Shown: positions 55,200-64,000, counted from the stretch's first letter. The stretch is DNA of 64,000 nucleotides from Xanthomonas rydalmerensis (GCF_033170385.1 NZ_CP126170.1:219501-283500); one strand, 5' to 3'. Made by a program: numbers and translations. Notes: a model not told the origin generated them from the sequence alone.

Positions 55200-58100
55200 C
55201 TACAGCGCGCTGCCGCCGAACTTCTGCGTGTATTGCAGGTACACGCTGCGGCCCACGGTGTCGAACCAGGACACGTCGTAATACGGGTACGCCGTGTAGG
55301 TGCGGTCGTGCGGCGGCATCTTGTCGAACAGGTTGGTCACCGTCAGCGACAGCTGCGCGTGGTCGGTGAAGCGGTGCTGCAGCGAGGCGTTGTAGCGATA
55401 GGTCGCCCCGATCCAAGGGCTGTCGCCGCTGGCCGGGTCGTAGACCTGGTCGTAGGAATCCGAGGTGGGCAGCCGGCCCAGGCGTTCGCCGTGCAGCGTC
55501 GCGGTCCAGGCGTTGCGCTCCCACGACACGCTGGCGCTGGCCTTGGTGCGCGGGATGTCGTAGCCGCTGTTGACCGCGAACTCATCCACCATCGCTTCGC
55601 CGGCGTACACCTGGATGTCGTGGCGGCGCACCCAGGTGTAGTTGCCGCTCAGGCGAAAGGTGCCGATGCCGGTGTCGAGGCGGTACTGCGCGCTCAGGTC
55701 GATGCCGTTGGTGCGCTCACGGGCGATGTTGATCGGATTGACGTAGACCCCGTACAGGCGGCCGTCGGCGCTGCGGGTGACCCGTGCCAGCGCCTGCTGG
55801 CAGGTGGTGGAGGTGGCCTGCAGCACGCCGAGGCGGCAGTCGGCCTCGTCGCGCAGCACCTGGTCCACGCGCAGGTCCTGCACCTGGTCGCGCATGTCGA
55901 TGTTGAAGTAGTCCACCGACAGGTCCAGGTCCGCCAGCGGCGACCACACCAGGCCGGCGGTCCACGAGGTGCTGTTCTCCGGATCCAGCGCGCGGTTGCC
56001 GCTGCGGCCGCGGATCACCGCGTCCTCGTTGTAGCTGCAGTCCTGGATCGCCACGTCCGGTTCCTCGCTGGCGCAGCGGTAGTAATCGACCCCGGTGGTC
56101 TCGTCGTTGCCGGGGCCGGCATACACGTAGTGCAGATCCGGCGCGCGGAACGCGGTGCCGTAGGAGGCGCGCACCAGCAGCGTGTCCACCGGCCGCCACT
56201 CCAGCCCACCGCTGTAGGTGAACTTGCCCAGCGCGCGCCCGGCGAAGCGGTACTGGTCGTAGCGCCCGGCCAGGCTCAGCGACACCGTCGACAGCACCGG
56301 CAGGCGCAGCTCGCTGGCCAGCGCCCAGCGGTTGCGGCTGCCGTGGCCATCGGAGTCCTTCCAGCTGTAGTAGTAGTACTGCGTGGCCAGCGGATCCGGG
56401 CGCAGGTTGTAGCCCTGGTTGCCGAACTCGGCGGTCGCGGCGATGCCGGCATCGCCGCCGGGCAGCGAGAACAGCGCGGTGTTGGTGGCGGTGAAGGCGA
56501 GGGTGTCGGTGCGCGAGCGCGGCTGGTACACCGTGCGCTGAGCGATGCTGTCGTACTCGGCGCGGCTCAGCGGCGTGTACAGGCGCTGCGGGTCGGCGTT
56601 GAAGATCGGCAGCCCCGAGTCCTCGTCCACGCCCAGCTGCGGGCCGAGGAACAGCGCGTTGGCGCGCGCGGCGACGATCTGCGGCCAGCTGATCGTGGCC
56701 TGGTACTGCGAGTGGCTGAGGCTGGCCTCGTAGTCCCAGTCCGCGCCCAGGTGGCCCTTGAAGCCGGTGGTGACGCTGAAGGTCTTCTGCCGGGTGCGGA
56801 TGGTGCCGGCGTTGAGGCCGCCCATTTCTTCCGGGCTGAACTGCCGGCCCCAGGCTTCCACCTGGTCGGTGGCCTGGTTGTAGAAATAACCCTGCTCGTT
56901 GCCATCCGGGGCCATGTAGCCCCATTGCGTCACGTCGCGGAACAGCGACAGCTCGTGGTAGCCCAACTGCACGTCGGCGAACCACTCGCTGCCGTTGTCG
57001 AAGGCGTAGCGCAGCGAGGCGTAGCCGTTGAAGCCGCGGCGCTTGTTGGTGATGGTGCCGTAGCCGATCGAGGCGCTGCTGCCGCAGAACGCGCCGTAGC
57101 CCGGGCGCGTGGCGTAGCCGGTGCTGCCGCCGTTGAGGCCGGACACTGACGCGCAGGTGTCCTCGCCCGGGTCGAGATAGTTGTCGTCGTAGTCGGTGCG
57201 CAGGAAGGTGCGCCGCGGCACCTGCGAACGCGCGGTGGGGCCGTCCAGGGTGCTGTCCTGGCGGCTGCGCTGATAGGCCCACAGCGGCGTCTGCGACACC
57301 AGTTCGGTGCCGAACACCGCATCGAAATTGCCGCGCGACCAGCCGCTGCTGAGGCTGAGGTTGAAGCTCTCGCCGCCGCCGCGGGTGGTGTCGCCGAAAC
57401 GGTAGTCCAGCGTGGTGCCGTCGGCGTGCTTCTTGAGGATGAAGTTGACCACGCCGGAGATCGCGTCCGAGCCGTAGATCGCCGAGGCGCTGCCGGTCAG
57501 GATCTCGATGCGGTCGATCATGCCCAGCGGGATGTTGGAGATGTCGGTGAAGTTGCTGCGGCCCTTGAACGGCATCGGGAAGTCGGCGATGCGGCGGCCG
57601 TTGACCAGCACCAGGGTGTGGTTGGGGCCGAGCCCGCGCAGGTCCACCTGCTGCGCCCCAGGCGAGAAGTCCGCGCCGCTGGCCGACTGCGGGCTCTGCG
57701 TCTCGCCGCCGTTCTGGGTCATCGCGCGCAGCACGTCCGGCACCGAGGTGAAGCCGTTGGCCTTGATCTGCTCGGCGCTGATCACGCTGATCGGTGCGGG
57801 GCCTTCCACCTGCGTGCGCGGGATGCGCGAGCCGGTGACGCGCAGCGTGTCCAGTTGCGCCACCGGCGCATCGGCCGCCGCGGCCGGCGGCGGCGCGGCG
57901 GCACGGGCTGGCTGCGCGCGGGCCGGGGCCGGCTCCTGGCGCCGCACCAGCCAGGCGCCGGAGGCATCGCGCTGGGCAACGAAGCCGCTGCCGCGCAGCA
58001 CCTGCTGCAGCGCCTGCGCCGTGTCCAACCGGCCGTGCGCGCCGCCGCTGCGGGCCTGGCCCAGTTGATCGGCGCGGTAGATCAGTTGCGCGCCGGATTG

Positions 58101-58247
58101 CCGCGCCAAGGCATCCAGCGCCGCACGCAGCGGGCCGGCGGGGACGTCCACCGCGCCGGCGGCGGCCACGGCAGCGGGTTGCGCCTGCGCCGCACAGGCG
58201 CTCGCATAGGCCATGCTCAGCAGCAGGGCGCGCATCGGATACCGCAT
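55200..58247 (-). CDS. TonB-dependent receptor with N-terminal STN signalling domain
   Basis: 1015 residues from ATG 58247. Signal peptide MRALLLSMAYASACAAQAQ, then a secretin/TonB N-terminal (STN) domain (about 37-105, VDVPAGPLRAALDALARQSGAQLIY), an Ala/Pro linker, a plug with TLRVTGSRIPR as TonB-box region and LRGLGPNHTLVLVNGRRI, and a long beta-barrel with a final aromatic residue region (YLQYTQKFGGSAL). The SGVVNFILKK motif places it in the Xanthomonas-type receptor group for carbohydrate or peptide ligands. The STN domain is used to signal to FecR, encoded next door. Confidence 0.92.
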   Translation of the reverse strand: MRYPMRALLLSMAYASACAAQAQPAAVAAAGAVDVPAGPLRAALDALARQSGAQLIYRADQLGQARSGGAHGRLDTAQALQQVLRGSGFVAQRDASGAWLVRRQEPAPARAQPARAAAPPPAAAADAPVAQLDTLRVTGSRIPRTQVEGPAPISVISAEQIKANGFTSVPDVLRAMTQNGGETQSPQSASGADFSPGAQQVDLRGLGPNHTLVLVNGRRIADFPMPFKGRSNFTDISNIPLGMIDRIEILTGSASAIYGSDAISGVVNFILKKHADGTTLDYRFGDTTRGGGESFNLSLSSGWSRGNFDAVFGTELVSQTPLWAYQRSRQDSTLDGPTARSQVPRRTFLRTDYDDNYLDPGEDTCASVSGLNGGSTGYATRPGYGAFCGSSASIGYGTITNKRRGFNGYASLRYAFDNGSEWFADVQLGYHELSLFRDVTQWGYMAPDGNEQGYFYNQATDQVEAWGRQFSPEEMGGLNAGTIRTRQKTFSVTTGFKGHLGADWDYEASLSHSQYQATISWPQIVAARANALFLGPQLGVDEDSGLPIFNADPQRLYTPLSRAEYDSIAQRTVYQPRSRTDTLAFTATNTALFSLPGGDAGIAATAEFGNQGYNLRPDPLATQYYYYSWKDSDGHGSRNRWALASELRLPVLSTVSLSLAGRYDQYRFAGRALGKFTYSGGLEWRPVDTLLVRASYGTAFRAPDLHYVYAGPGNDETTGVDYYRCASEEPDVAIQDCSYNEDAVIRGRSGNRALDPENSTSWTAGLVWSPLADLDLSVDYFNIDMRDQVQDLRVDQVLRDEADCRLGVLQATSTTCQQALARVTRSADGRLYGVYVNPINIARERTNGIDLSAQYRLDTGIGTFRLSGNYTWVRRHDIQVYAGEAMVDEFAVNSGYDIPRTKASASVSWERNAWTATLHGERLGRLPTSDSYDQVYDPASGDSPWIGATYRYNASLQHRFTDHAQLSLTVTNLFDKMPPHDRTYTAYPYYDVSWFDTVGRSVYLQYTQKFGGSAL

Positions 58248-58349
58248 CGAGTTTTCTCCCCAAACGGGCGCGGAGCGCGCCTCCGTAGCTCCAGGACGAA
58301 CGAGACCGGCAAATCCCCCCGCCACCGCGACTCCCCGGCGCGGAACGGC

Positions 58350-59399
58350 TCACCGACTGTGCAACAGCACCGTGTCGCCGCGGCGCTCGGCGCGGATCGG
58401 GAACCCCTGTTCGAGCAGGCGCACGAAGGCGTCGACGTTGGACCAGCGCACGTTGCCGCCGACCCGCAGCGCCGCGGCGCCAGCGTCGGCGACCTGCAGC
58501 TTGACGGTGTTGTAGCGGTTGAACTCGGCCACCGCCGCCTGCAGCGGGGTGTCGTCGAAACTCAGGTAGCCGCTGCGCCAGTCCAGCACGCGCTCGGCCT
58601 CGGCCAGCGCCACCCGGCGCACCAGTACCCCGTGCGGACCGGCCTGGGCGATGCTGCCGGCGTGCAGCAGCAGCGGCGGCGCCTGCGGCGCGCTCGCCGA
58701 TTCCAGCCGCACCGTGCCTTCGGTGACCACCACGCGCAGCGCATCGGCTTCGCGGCGCACCGCGAAGCGCGTGCCCACCGCCACCACCCGGCGCACGCCG
58801 CTGGCGACCACGAACGGCCGGTCCGGGTCCTTGCTCACCACGAAGAACGCCTCGCCGCGCTGCAGGTCGATGTGCCGCTGCGCGTGCGACAACGCCACCG
58901 CGATACGGCTGTCGCTGCTCAGCGTCGCCTGCGAACCATCGGCCAGGGCCACCGGGCGCAGCTGGCCGGTCACGCTGGCGTAGGCGGTCGGTACCGGTTC
59001 GCGCGCATGGCGCCAGCCCAGGCCCAGCACCGCGGCACCGATCAGCGCCGCCGCCAGCGCGGCCGGCCAGCGCCGGCGTGGCTGCGCGCGTGGACGTGGG
59101 GCGAAGTGCAGGTCGCGCAGATCGGGCGCGGCCGTGGCGGCCGGCACCGTCGTGCTGCGGCCGCCCAGGCCCTGCCAGCGGCCGCGTTCGGGCACTTGCC
59201 CATCGCGTTGGCCTGCCCCCAGCGCCTGCAGGCGCCCGCTCTCCTGCCAGGCGGCCTGCAGGCGCAGGAACGCCACCCGGTGCGCGGTGGCCGCGGCCAG
59301 CCATGCGTCCAGGCGCGCCTGCCGTGCGTCGGACCAGTCGCCGCGGTCGCGCCGCGCCAGCCAGGCCGCCGCACGCGCCTCAATCCACCTGCTGTCCAT
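58350..59399 (-). CDS. fecR: FecR-type anti-sigma factor
   Basis: 349 residues from ATG 59399. The N-terminal cytoplasmic DUF4880-like part (WLARRDRGDWSDARQARLDAWLAAATAHRVAFLRLQAAW) binds the sigma factor, followed by a membrane helix (WPAALAAALIGAAVLGLGW) and the periplasmic FecR domain (GSQATLSSDSRIAVAL, LQRGEAFFVVSKDPDRPFVV, VVAVGTRFAVR). It conveys ligand binding at the receptor to FecI. The start overlaps the sigma gene by 20 bases. Confidence 0.92.
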   Translation of the reverse strand: MDSRWIEARAAAWLARRDRGDWSDARQARLDAWLAAATAHRVAFLRLQAAWQESGRLQALGAGQRDGQVPERGRWQGLGGRSTTVPAATAAPDLRDLHFAPRPRAQPRRRWPAALAAALIGAAVLGLGWRHAREPVPTAYASVTGQLRPVALADGSQATLSSDSRIAVALSHAQRHIDLQRGEAFFVVSKDPDRPFVVASGVRRVVAVGTRFAVRREADALRVVVTEGTVRLESASAPQAPPLLLHAGSIAQAGPHGVLVRRVALAEAERVLDWRSGYLSFDDTPLQAAVAEFNRYNTVKLQVADAGAAALRVGGNVRWSNVDAFVRLLEQGFPIRAERRGDTVLLHSR

Positions 59400-59952
59400 C
59401 GCGTGCCCGCGCCTGCATCGGCTTCGCCGGCGCAGCCGCGCCCTCGTCGCCATGGAAATGATCGGCCAGCAGGCGCATGCCCCGGGCCACCTGCTTCTCC
59501 ACGCTCTTCTCGCTGATGCCCAGGCGCACGGCCACCTCCTTCTGCGGCAGTTCCTCGACCCGCCGCAGCCAGACCACGCTGCGGCAGCGGTCCGGCAACC
59601 GGTCGAAGGCGGCCGCCAGCCGGCCCAGCACCTGGCGTCCGCCGCACCAGCGCTCCGGCGACAACTCGTCTATGAGGACGTGCATCGACTCCAGATCCCC
59701 CACCGCCTCGATCGACACCACCCGGTTGCGGCGCAGGCGGTCGGTCATCAAGTGCCGCGCGGTGGCGAACAGGAACGACTTGGGCAGGCTCGGCCGGGCC
59801 TTGCCGGCGGCCTCGTAGACGCGCACGTAGATCTCCTGGCGCAGGTCGTGCCACTCCTCGCGATGCGGCCAGCAGCGCCGCAGGTAGCCGCTGAGCGCCT
59901 GCTCGTGGACGAGGATTTCTTGGACGAACCAATCGTCGAGGGAAGCGGGCAT
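59380..59952 (-). CDS. fecI: FecI-type ECF sigma factor
   Basis: 190 residues from ATG 59952. Region 2 contains WHDLRQEIYVRVYEAA and PKSFLFATARHLMTDRLRR; region 4 ends in LPQKEVAVRLGISEKSVEKQVARGMRLL. The gene order fecI-fecR-receptor matches cell-surface signalling units for regulated uptake. The N-terminus begins 155 bases from the divergent cyanophycinase fusion gene, so both promoters share that gap. Confidence 0.92.
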   Translation of the reverse strand: MPASLDDWFVQEILVHEQALSGYLRRCWPHREEWHDLRQEIYVRVYEAAGKARPSLPKSFLFATARHLMTDRLRRNRVVSIEAVGDLESMHVLIDELSPERWCGGRQVLGRLAAAFDRLPDRCRSVVWLRRVEELPQKEVAVRLGISEKSVEKQVARGMRLLADHFHGDEGAAAPAKPMQARARDGQQVD

Positions 59953-60107
59953 GGATCCCACATTAGCCGATCGCCGGCGCGTGCGGGCAAGTGCCGCGCG
60001 TCGAACATGGGAGGGTGGCGCGGCGGGGGGAAACCGTGCCGCCGTTCGTCCCCTCTCAGCAACGAGCCGCACGCTCGCCTGCCCGCCCGTTTCCCGAGGA
60101 GATCCGC

Positions 60108-62054
60108 ATGACCCGTTCCGTCGGCATGTTCCGGCCCTGGATGTCGCTGCTGCTGGGCCTGTGCCTGGCCACGCCCGCCGTCGCGCGCGATTACCGCCAG
60201 TACCTGGTCGGCGACCCGGCCGCGCCCACACCCGGCCCGGTGTCGCCCGGCCTGCTGCTGATGGGCGGCGGCGACCGCAACTACGACGCGCTGCGCTGGT
60301 TCATGGCCAAGGCCGGGCATGGCCACGTAGTGGTGCTGCGCGCCTCGCAGGCGGGCGAGGTGGGCGAGGAGTTCTATCGCAAGGTCGGCGGCGTGGCCTC
60401 GGTGGAGACGTTCGTGTTCAGCGGCCGCGGCGCCTCCAGCGATCCGGCGCTGCTGCGCGCGCTGGCGCGGGCCGACGGCATCTTCATCGCCGGCGGCGAC
60501 CAGTCGCGCTACGTGCACTACTGGAAGAACACCCCGGTGGCCGACGCCCTGGACGCGCACGTGCGCGCCGGCAAGCCGCTGGGCGGCACCAGTGCCGGCC
60601 TGGCGATGCTCGGCGAGTACCTGTACGGCTCAATGGACGGCGGCAGCATCACCAGCCCGGCGGCGCTGGCCGATCCGCTGGGGCCGGCGGTCACCATCGA
60701 GACCGACTTCCTGCACCTGGACCTGCTCAAGCGGGTCATCACCGACACCCACTTCCGCGAGCGCGACCGCCTCGGCCGCCTGTTCGTATTCCGCGCCAAG
60801 GCCGCCACGCTGGCGCCGCAGGGCGCGCCGCTGATCGGCCTGGGCGTGGACGAAAGCGCCGCGCTGGCGGTGGAGGGCGACGGCACTGCCCGCGTCTACG
60901 CCACCGATCCGCAGGCCGTCGCCACCGTGGTCGCCGGGCCGCTGCAACCGCCGACCCCGGCCGGGCAGCCGCTGCAGGCCGCCCGCATCGAGACCGTCGG
61001 CGTCGGCCCCGGCTCCACCCTGCACCTGCCCGACGGCCGCGTCGAGGCGCCGGTGTTCCACCGCTACTACGCCGTGCAGGACGGACGCATGCGCGAGATC
61101 CCGGCGACCACCCTGGTGATTCATGGCGGTGCCGGCGTCGAGCGCGCCAGCAGCAGCGCCGCCGACCTGGCCGAGGCGCGCGCGGCGATGGAACAGGCGT
61201 TGCGCACCGGGCAGGCGCTGCTGGCGCAGGGCAAGTCGGCGACCGATGCGGTCGCCGCGGCGATCGCCGTGCTGGAGGATTCGCCGCAGTTCAACGCCGG
61301 CAAGGGCGCGGTGTTCACCCACGATGGCCGCAACGAGCTGGACGCGGCGATCATGGACGGCCGCACCGGCAAGGCCGGCGCGGTGGCCGGCGTGCACCGG
61401 GTCAAGAACCCGATCGCACTGGCGCGCGCGGTGATGGACCAGTCCGAGCACGTGATGCTGGTCGGCGACGGCGCCGAGATCTTCGCGCGGCAGCACGGCA
61501 TCGCCCTGGTCGATCCGTCCTACTTCCGTACCGAGAAGCGCTGGCGACAACTGCAGCAGGCGCTGAAGGAAGAGGCCAACAAGCAGGCGCACGCCGACCT
61601 GGAGACGGCCAAGCACTTCGGCACGGTCGGTGCGCTGGCGCTGGACCTGCAGGGCAACCTGGCCGCCGGTACCTCCACCGGCGGCATGACCAACAAGCGC
61701 TACGGCCGCGTCGGCGACTCGCCGATCATCGGCGCCGGCACCTACGCCGACAGCCGCTGCGCGGTGTCCGGCACCGGCTGGGGCGAGTTCTACATCCGCG
61801 CGGTGGCCGCCTACGACATCTGCGCGCGGGTGAAGTACGCCGGGCAGAGCCTGGCCCAGGCCGCCGATGCGGTGATCGACAGGCAGATCCCCAAGGCCGG
61901 CGGCGACGGCGGCGCGATCGCGCTGGGCGCCGACGGCAGCGTGGCCTTCCCGTTCAACACCGAGGGCATGTACCGCGGCTGGATCGGCGCCGACGGCGTG
62001 CCGCACGTGGCCATCTTCAAGGACGAGGCGTTGCCGCTGCCCGGCGGGCAGTGA
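60108..62054 (+). CDS. Exported cyanophycinase / isoaspartyl peptidase fusion
   Basis: 648 residues. Signal peptide to about residue 26 (LLLGLCLATPAVA). Residues 45-330 are a cyanophycinase-like peptidase (S51 family) with GTSAG at 160-164 (Ser162), GGGDRNYDALRW and FRERDRLGRL. Residues 335-640 are an N-terminal-nucleophile isoaspartyl peptidase/L-asparaginase with VIHGGAGVE, and HFGTVGALALDLQGN where Gly505/Thr506 is the self-cleavage site. The first domain would release beta-Asp-Arg dipeptides from cyanophycin; the second would split them into Asp and Arg. GAGGAG sits 7 bases before ATG 60108. Confidence 0.93.
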   Translation: MTRSVGMFRPWMSLLLGLCLATPAVARDYRQYLVGDPAAPTPGPVSPGLLLMGGGDRNYDALRWFMAKAGHGHVVVLRASQAGEVGEEFYRKVGGVASVETFVFSGRGASSDPALLRALARADGIFIAGGDQSRYVHYWKNTPVADALDAHVRAGKPLGGTSAGLAMLGEYLYGSMDGGSITSPAALADPLGPAVTIETDFLHLDLLKRVITDTHFRERDRLGRLFVFRAKAATLAPQGAPLIGLGVDESAALAVEGDGTARVYATDPQAVATVVAGPLQPPTPAGQPLQAARIETVGVGPGSTLHLPDGRVEAPVFHRYYAVQDGRMREIPATTLVIHGGAGVERASSSAADLAEARAAMEQALRTGQALLAQGKSATDAVAAAIAVLEDSPQFNAGKGAVFTHDGRNELDAAIMDGRTGKAGAVAGVHRVKNPIALARAVMDQSEHVMLVGDGAEIFARQHGIALVDPSYFRTEKRWRQLQQALKEEANKQAHADLETAKHFGTVGALALDLQGNLAAGTSTGGMTNKRYGRVGDSPIIGAGTYADSRCAVSGTGWGEFYIRAVAAYDICARVKYAGQSLAQAADAVIDRQIPKAGGDGGAIALGADGSVAFPFNTEGMYRGWIGADGVPHVAIFKDEALPLPGGQ

Positions 62055-62121
62055 GCCGGCGCGCCGGCCCGCTCCGCGGTGCCGGCCGCTTCCTTGCGAT
62101 TGGCCGGCGCCCGTACCGCCG

Positions 62122-62207
62122 ACCGTCTTGCCCCCTGGCAGGCAAGGGTCCTTTCCGGGTCGAACGCGGTGGCCGATGCGAGGACGCCGTGGGCGAGGTG
62201 CAGGAGC
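62122..62207 (-). pseudogene. Remnant of the IS110 element (transposase C-terminus and end)
   Basis: 86 bases with strong similarity to 53516-53601: ACCGTCTTGCCCCCTGGC plus AGGCAAGG, then GGGTCGAACGCGGTGGCC. The minus strand encodes an approximate copy of the last 20 transposase residues (HLAHGVLASATAFDPERTLA versus HLAYGVLKSGTAFDPKRGLA). Similarity stops abruptly at 62207, so the rest of the element has been lost. The remaining bases of the gap 62055-62367 show no gene. Confidence 0.82.
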
Positions 62208-62367
62208 GAGGTCACCCTGCCGGCGCTGGCGCCAAGCCCGCGCCCGGCGATCTGTACGCCGGCTGGCTGCCGTACCGGGCCGAGCCAATGGCACATGCCG
62301 CTGCCAGGCAAACCCGGTAACGTGGGCGGCTGTCTTGGCCCCAAGGTCCTCCCAGGAGTTCCACCTC

Positions 62368-64000
62368 ATGTCGCGTAACGTCGTTCTGGCCGCCGCCATC
62401 AGCCTGGCGCTGGCCGCCTGTTCCGGTAAGGAGTCCACCCCCGTGCCCGCCGCCCCCGCTGCTCCGGCCGCCGCGCAGCCCGCCGCCGCCGCCAACCCGC
62501 TGCTGACCCCGAGCACGCTGCCGTTCCAGGCGCCGCCGTTCGACAAGATCAAGGACAGCGACTACCTGCCGGCCTTCGAAGAAGGCATGAAGCAGCACCT
62601 GGCCGAGATCCGCAAGATCGCCGACAACCCGGAACCGGCCACCTTCGCCAACACCCTGGAAGCGATGGAGCGCAGCGGCGAGACCCTGACCCGCGTGTCG
62701 CGCATCTTCTTCGGCCTGGTCCAGGCCGACACCAACGATGCCCGCCAGAAGATCCAGGAAGAGATCGCGCCCAAGCTGGCCGCGCACCAGGACGAGATCA
62801 GCCTGGATCCCAAGCTGTTCGCGCGCATCAAGAGCCTGTACGACCAGCGCGACACGCTGACCCTGGACCCGGAGCAGAAGCGCCTGGTCGAGTACGAATA
62901 CCAGGAGTTCGTGCGCGCCGGCGCGCAACTGTCCGACGCCGACAAGGCCACTCTGCGCAAGCTCAACGTCGAAGAGACCACCCTGGCCACGCAGTTCCAC
63001 ACCAAGCTGGTCGCGGCCACCGCCGCCGGTGCGGTGGTGGTGGACGACAAGGCCAAGCTCGACGGCATGTCCGACGGCGACATCGCCTCGGCCGCGCAGG
63101 ACGCCACCGCGCGCAAGCTCGACGGCAAGTACCTGCTGGCCCTGCAGAACACTACCCAGCAGCCGGTGCTGGCTTCGCTGAAGGACCGCGACCTGCGCCA
63201 GCAGGTGATGGCCGCCTCGCAGTCGCGCGCCGAGAAGGGCGATGCCAACGACACCCGCCAGACCGTGCAGCGCCTGGCGCAGCTGCGCGCGCAGAAGGCC
63301 AAGCTGCTCGGCTTCGACAGCTATGCCGCCTACAGCCTCAGCGACCAGATGGCCAAGACCCCGGACGCGGCGCTGAAGCTGCTCACCGACACCGTGCCCG
63401 CCGCCACCGCCAAGGCGCGCAGCGAGGCCGCGGAGATGCAGAAGGTGATCGACGCGCAGAAGGGCGGCTTCAAGCTCACCGCCGCCGACTGGGACTTCTA
63501 CGCCGAGCAGGTGCGCAAGGCCAAGTACGACCTCGACGAAGCGCAGATCAAGCCGTACTTCGAACTGGACAACGTGCTGCAGAATGGCGTCTTCTACGCC
63601 GCCAACCAGCTGTACGGCCTCACCTTCAAGGAACGCACCGACATCCCCACCTACCACGACGGGATGAAGGTCTATGAGGTGTTCGACAAGGACGGCAAGT
63701 CGCTGGCGCTGTTCTACACCGACTACTTCAAGCGCGACAGCAAGTCCGGCGGCGCCTGGATGGACGAGTTCGTCGGCCAGAACGGCCTGACCGGCACCAA
63801 GCCGGTGGTCTACAACGTCTGCAACTTCACCAAGCCCGCCCCGGGCCAGCCGGCGCTGCTGAGCTTCGACGACGTCACCACCATGTTCCACGAGTTCGGC
63901 CATGCGCTGCACGGCATGTTCTCCAACGTGAAGTATCCGACCCTGGCCGGCACCGCCACCTCGCGCGACTTCGTCGAGTTCCCGTCGCAGTTCAACGAGC
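62368..64000 (+). CDS. dcp: M3-family peptidyl-dipeptidase (Dcp), lipoprotein, partial
   Basis: Runs off the window end with 544 codons present; the full protein should be about 700 residues. The lipobox LAAC (Cys18) after RNVVLAAAISLALA makes it a lipoprotein, whereas E. coli Dcp is cytosolic. The zinc motif HEFGH begins at His508. LSFDDVTTMFHEFGHALHGM and TSRDFVEFPSQFNE are M3 signatures. It removes C-terminal dipeptides. AGGAG at 62353-62357 supports ATG 62368. Located beside the cyanophycinase fusion and transport genes, it may add to periplasmic peptide use. Confidence 0.93.
   Translation, partial: MSRNVVLAAAISLALAACSGKESTPVPAAPAAPAAAQPAAAANPLLTPSTLPFQAPPFDKIKDSDYLPAFEEGMKQHLAEIRKIADNPEPATFANTLEAMERSGETLTRVSRIFFGLVQADTNDARQKIQEEIAPKLAAHQDEISLDPKLFARIKSLYDQRDTLTLDPEQKRLVEYEYQEFVRAGAQLSDADKATLRKLNVEETTLATQFHTKLVAATAAGAVVVDDKAKLDGMSDGDIASAAQDATARKLDGKYLLALQNTTQQPVLASLKDRDLRQQVMAASQSRAEKGDANDTRQTVQRLAQLRAQKAKLLGFDSYAAYSLSDQMAKTPDAALKLLTDTVPAATAKARSEAAEMQKVIDAQKGGFKLTAADWDFYAEQVRKAKYDLDEAQIKPYFELDNVLQNGVFYAANQLYGLTFKERTDIPTYHDGMKVYEVFDKDGKSLALFYTDYFKRDSKSGGAWMDEFVGQNGLTGTKPVVYNVCNFTKPAPGQPALLSFDDVTTMFHEFGHALHGMFSNVKYPTLAGTATSRDFVEFPSQFNE

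Noticed and set aside
55717..59304. A 1195-residue open frame on the minus strand across the receptor and fecR.
   Set aside because: It is out of frame with the TonB receptor and FecR, whose domains are clear; the frame is Arg/Ala/Gly-rich as expected of a shadow in GC-rich DNA.
57426..59516. A 696-residue open frame on the plus strand.
   Set aside because: It is antisense to the receptor and fecR, low in complexity and lacks any family motif.

Overview
The window is a GC-rich stretch of a gammaproteobacterial chromosome, most likely Xanthomonas or a very close relative in the Xanthomonadaceae. The pointers are an Ax21-family outer membrane protein, a full oleA/oleB/oleC/oleD set whose OleA and OleB keep the active-site spacing known from X. 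campestris, two adjacent lipoprotein Cu/Zn superoxide dismutases, a FecI/FecR/TonB receptor locus with an STN domain, and dense families of short palindromic repeats between genes. I saw no rRNA, tRNA or CRISPR. I count about 59 protein genes; the first and last are cut by the window edges.

Layout. 1-6.9 kb: housekeeping and unassigned genes (YdiI-type thioesterase, PlsC-like acyltransferase, YheT-type hydrolase, TPR/sulfotransferase-like protein, PEBP protein, UppP), with a 144-bp tandem repeat. 7-13.5 kb: a complete nitrogen regulation block, glnA, glnK, amtB, ntrB, ntrC, with a sigma-54 promoter, two NtrC sites upstream of glnA and a third abutting ntrB. 13.7-19 kb: tandem sodC genes, a NADAR protein, a thiolase and unknowns. 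19.4-25.7 kb: leftward hemD-hemX-hemY, then rightward small genes leading to rhodanese-secB-gpsA. 25.8-34.3 kb: ax21, a TetR/DUF1349 divergent pair with a clear operator, AraC/DUF2000, trmL, a secreted repeat protein and an M16 protease.

34.4-44.7 kb: the long-chain olefin cluster oleA, oleB, oleC, oleD in one direction, but interspersed with a Fic protein (with its own palindromic operator), a secreted unknown, a YkgJ protein, a CadC-like regulator and a serine hydrolase. 44.8-53.4 kb: a DUF1328 membrane peptide, an S9 peptidase, ubiJ-ubiB, an O-methyltransferase, truC, a small AT-richer secreted protein, DUF2059, arfB and an acyltransferase. 53.5-54.7 kb: an IS110-family element that appears to have landed inside a palindromic repeat. 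55.2-64 kb: TonB receptor, FecR and FecI in leftward order, divergent from a secreted fusion of cyanophycinase and isoaspartyl peptidase, followed by a remnant of the same IS110 element and an M3 lipoprotein peptidase. This last block could form a system for using cyanophycin or related beta-aspartyl peptides, which is the most interesting functional hypothesis in the window.

Several genes (ubiJ, oleC, truC, arfB) have a TANAAT-like hexamer ending only 6-7 bases before the start codon, suggesting leaderless mRNAs.
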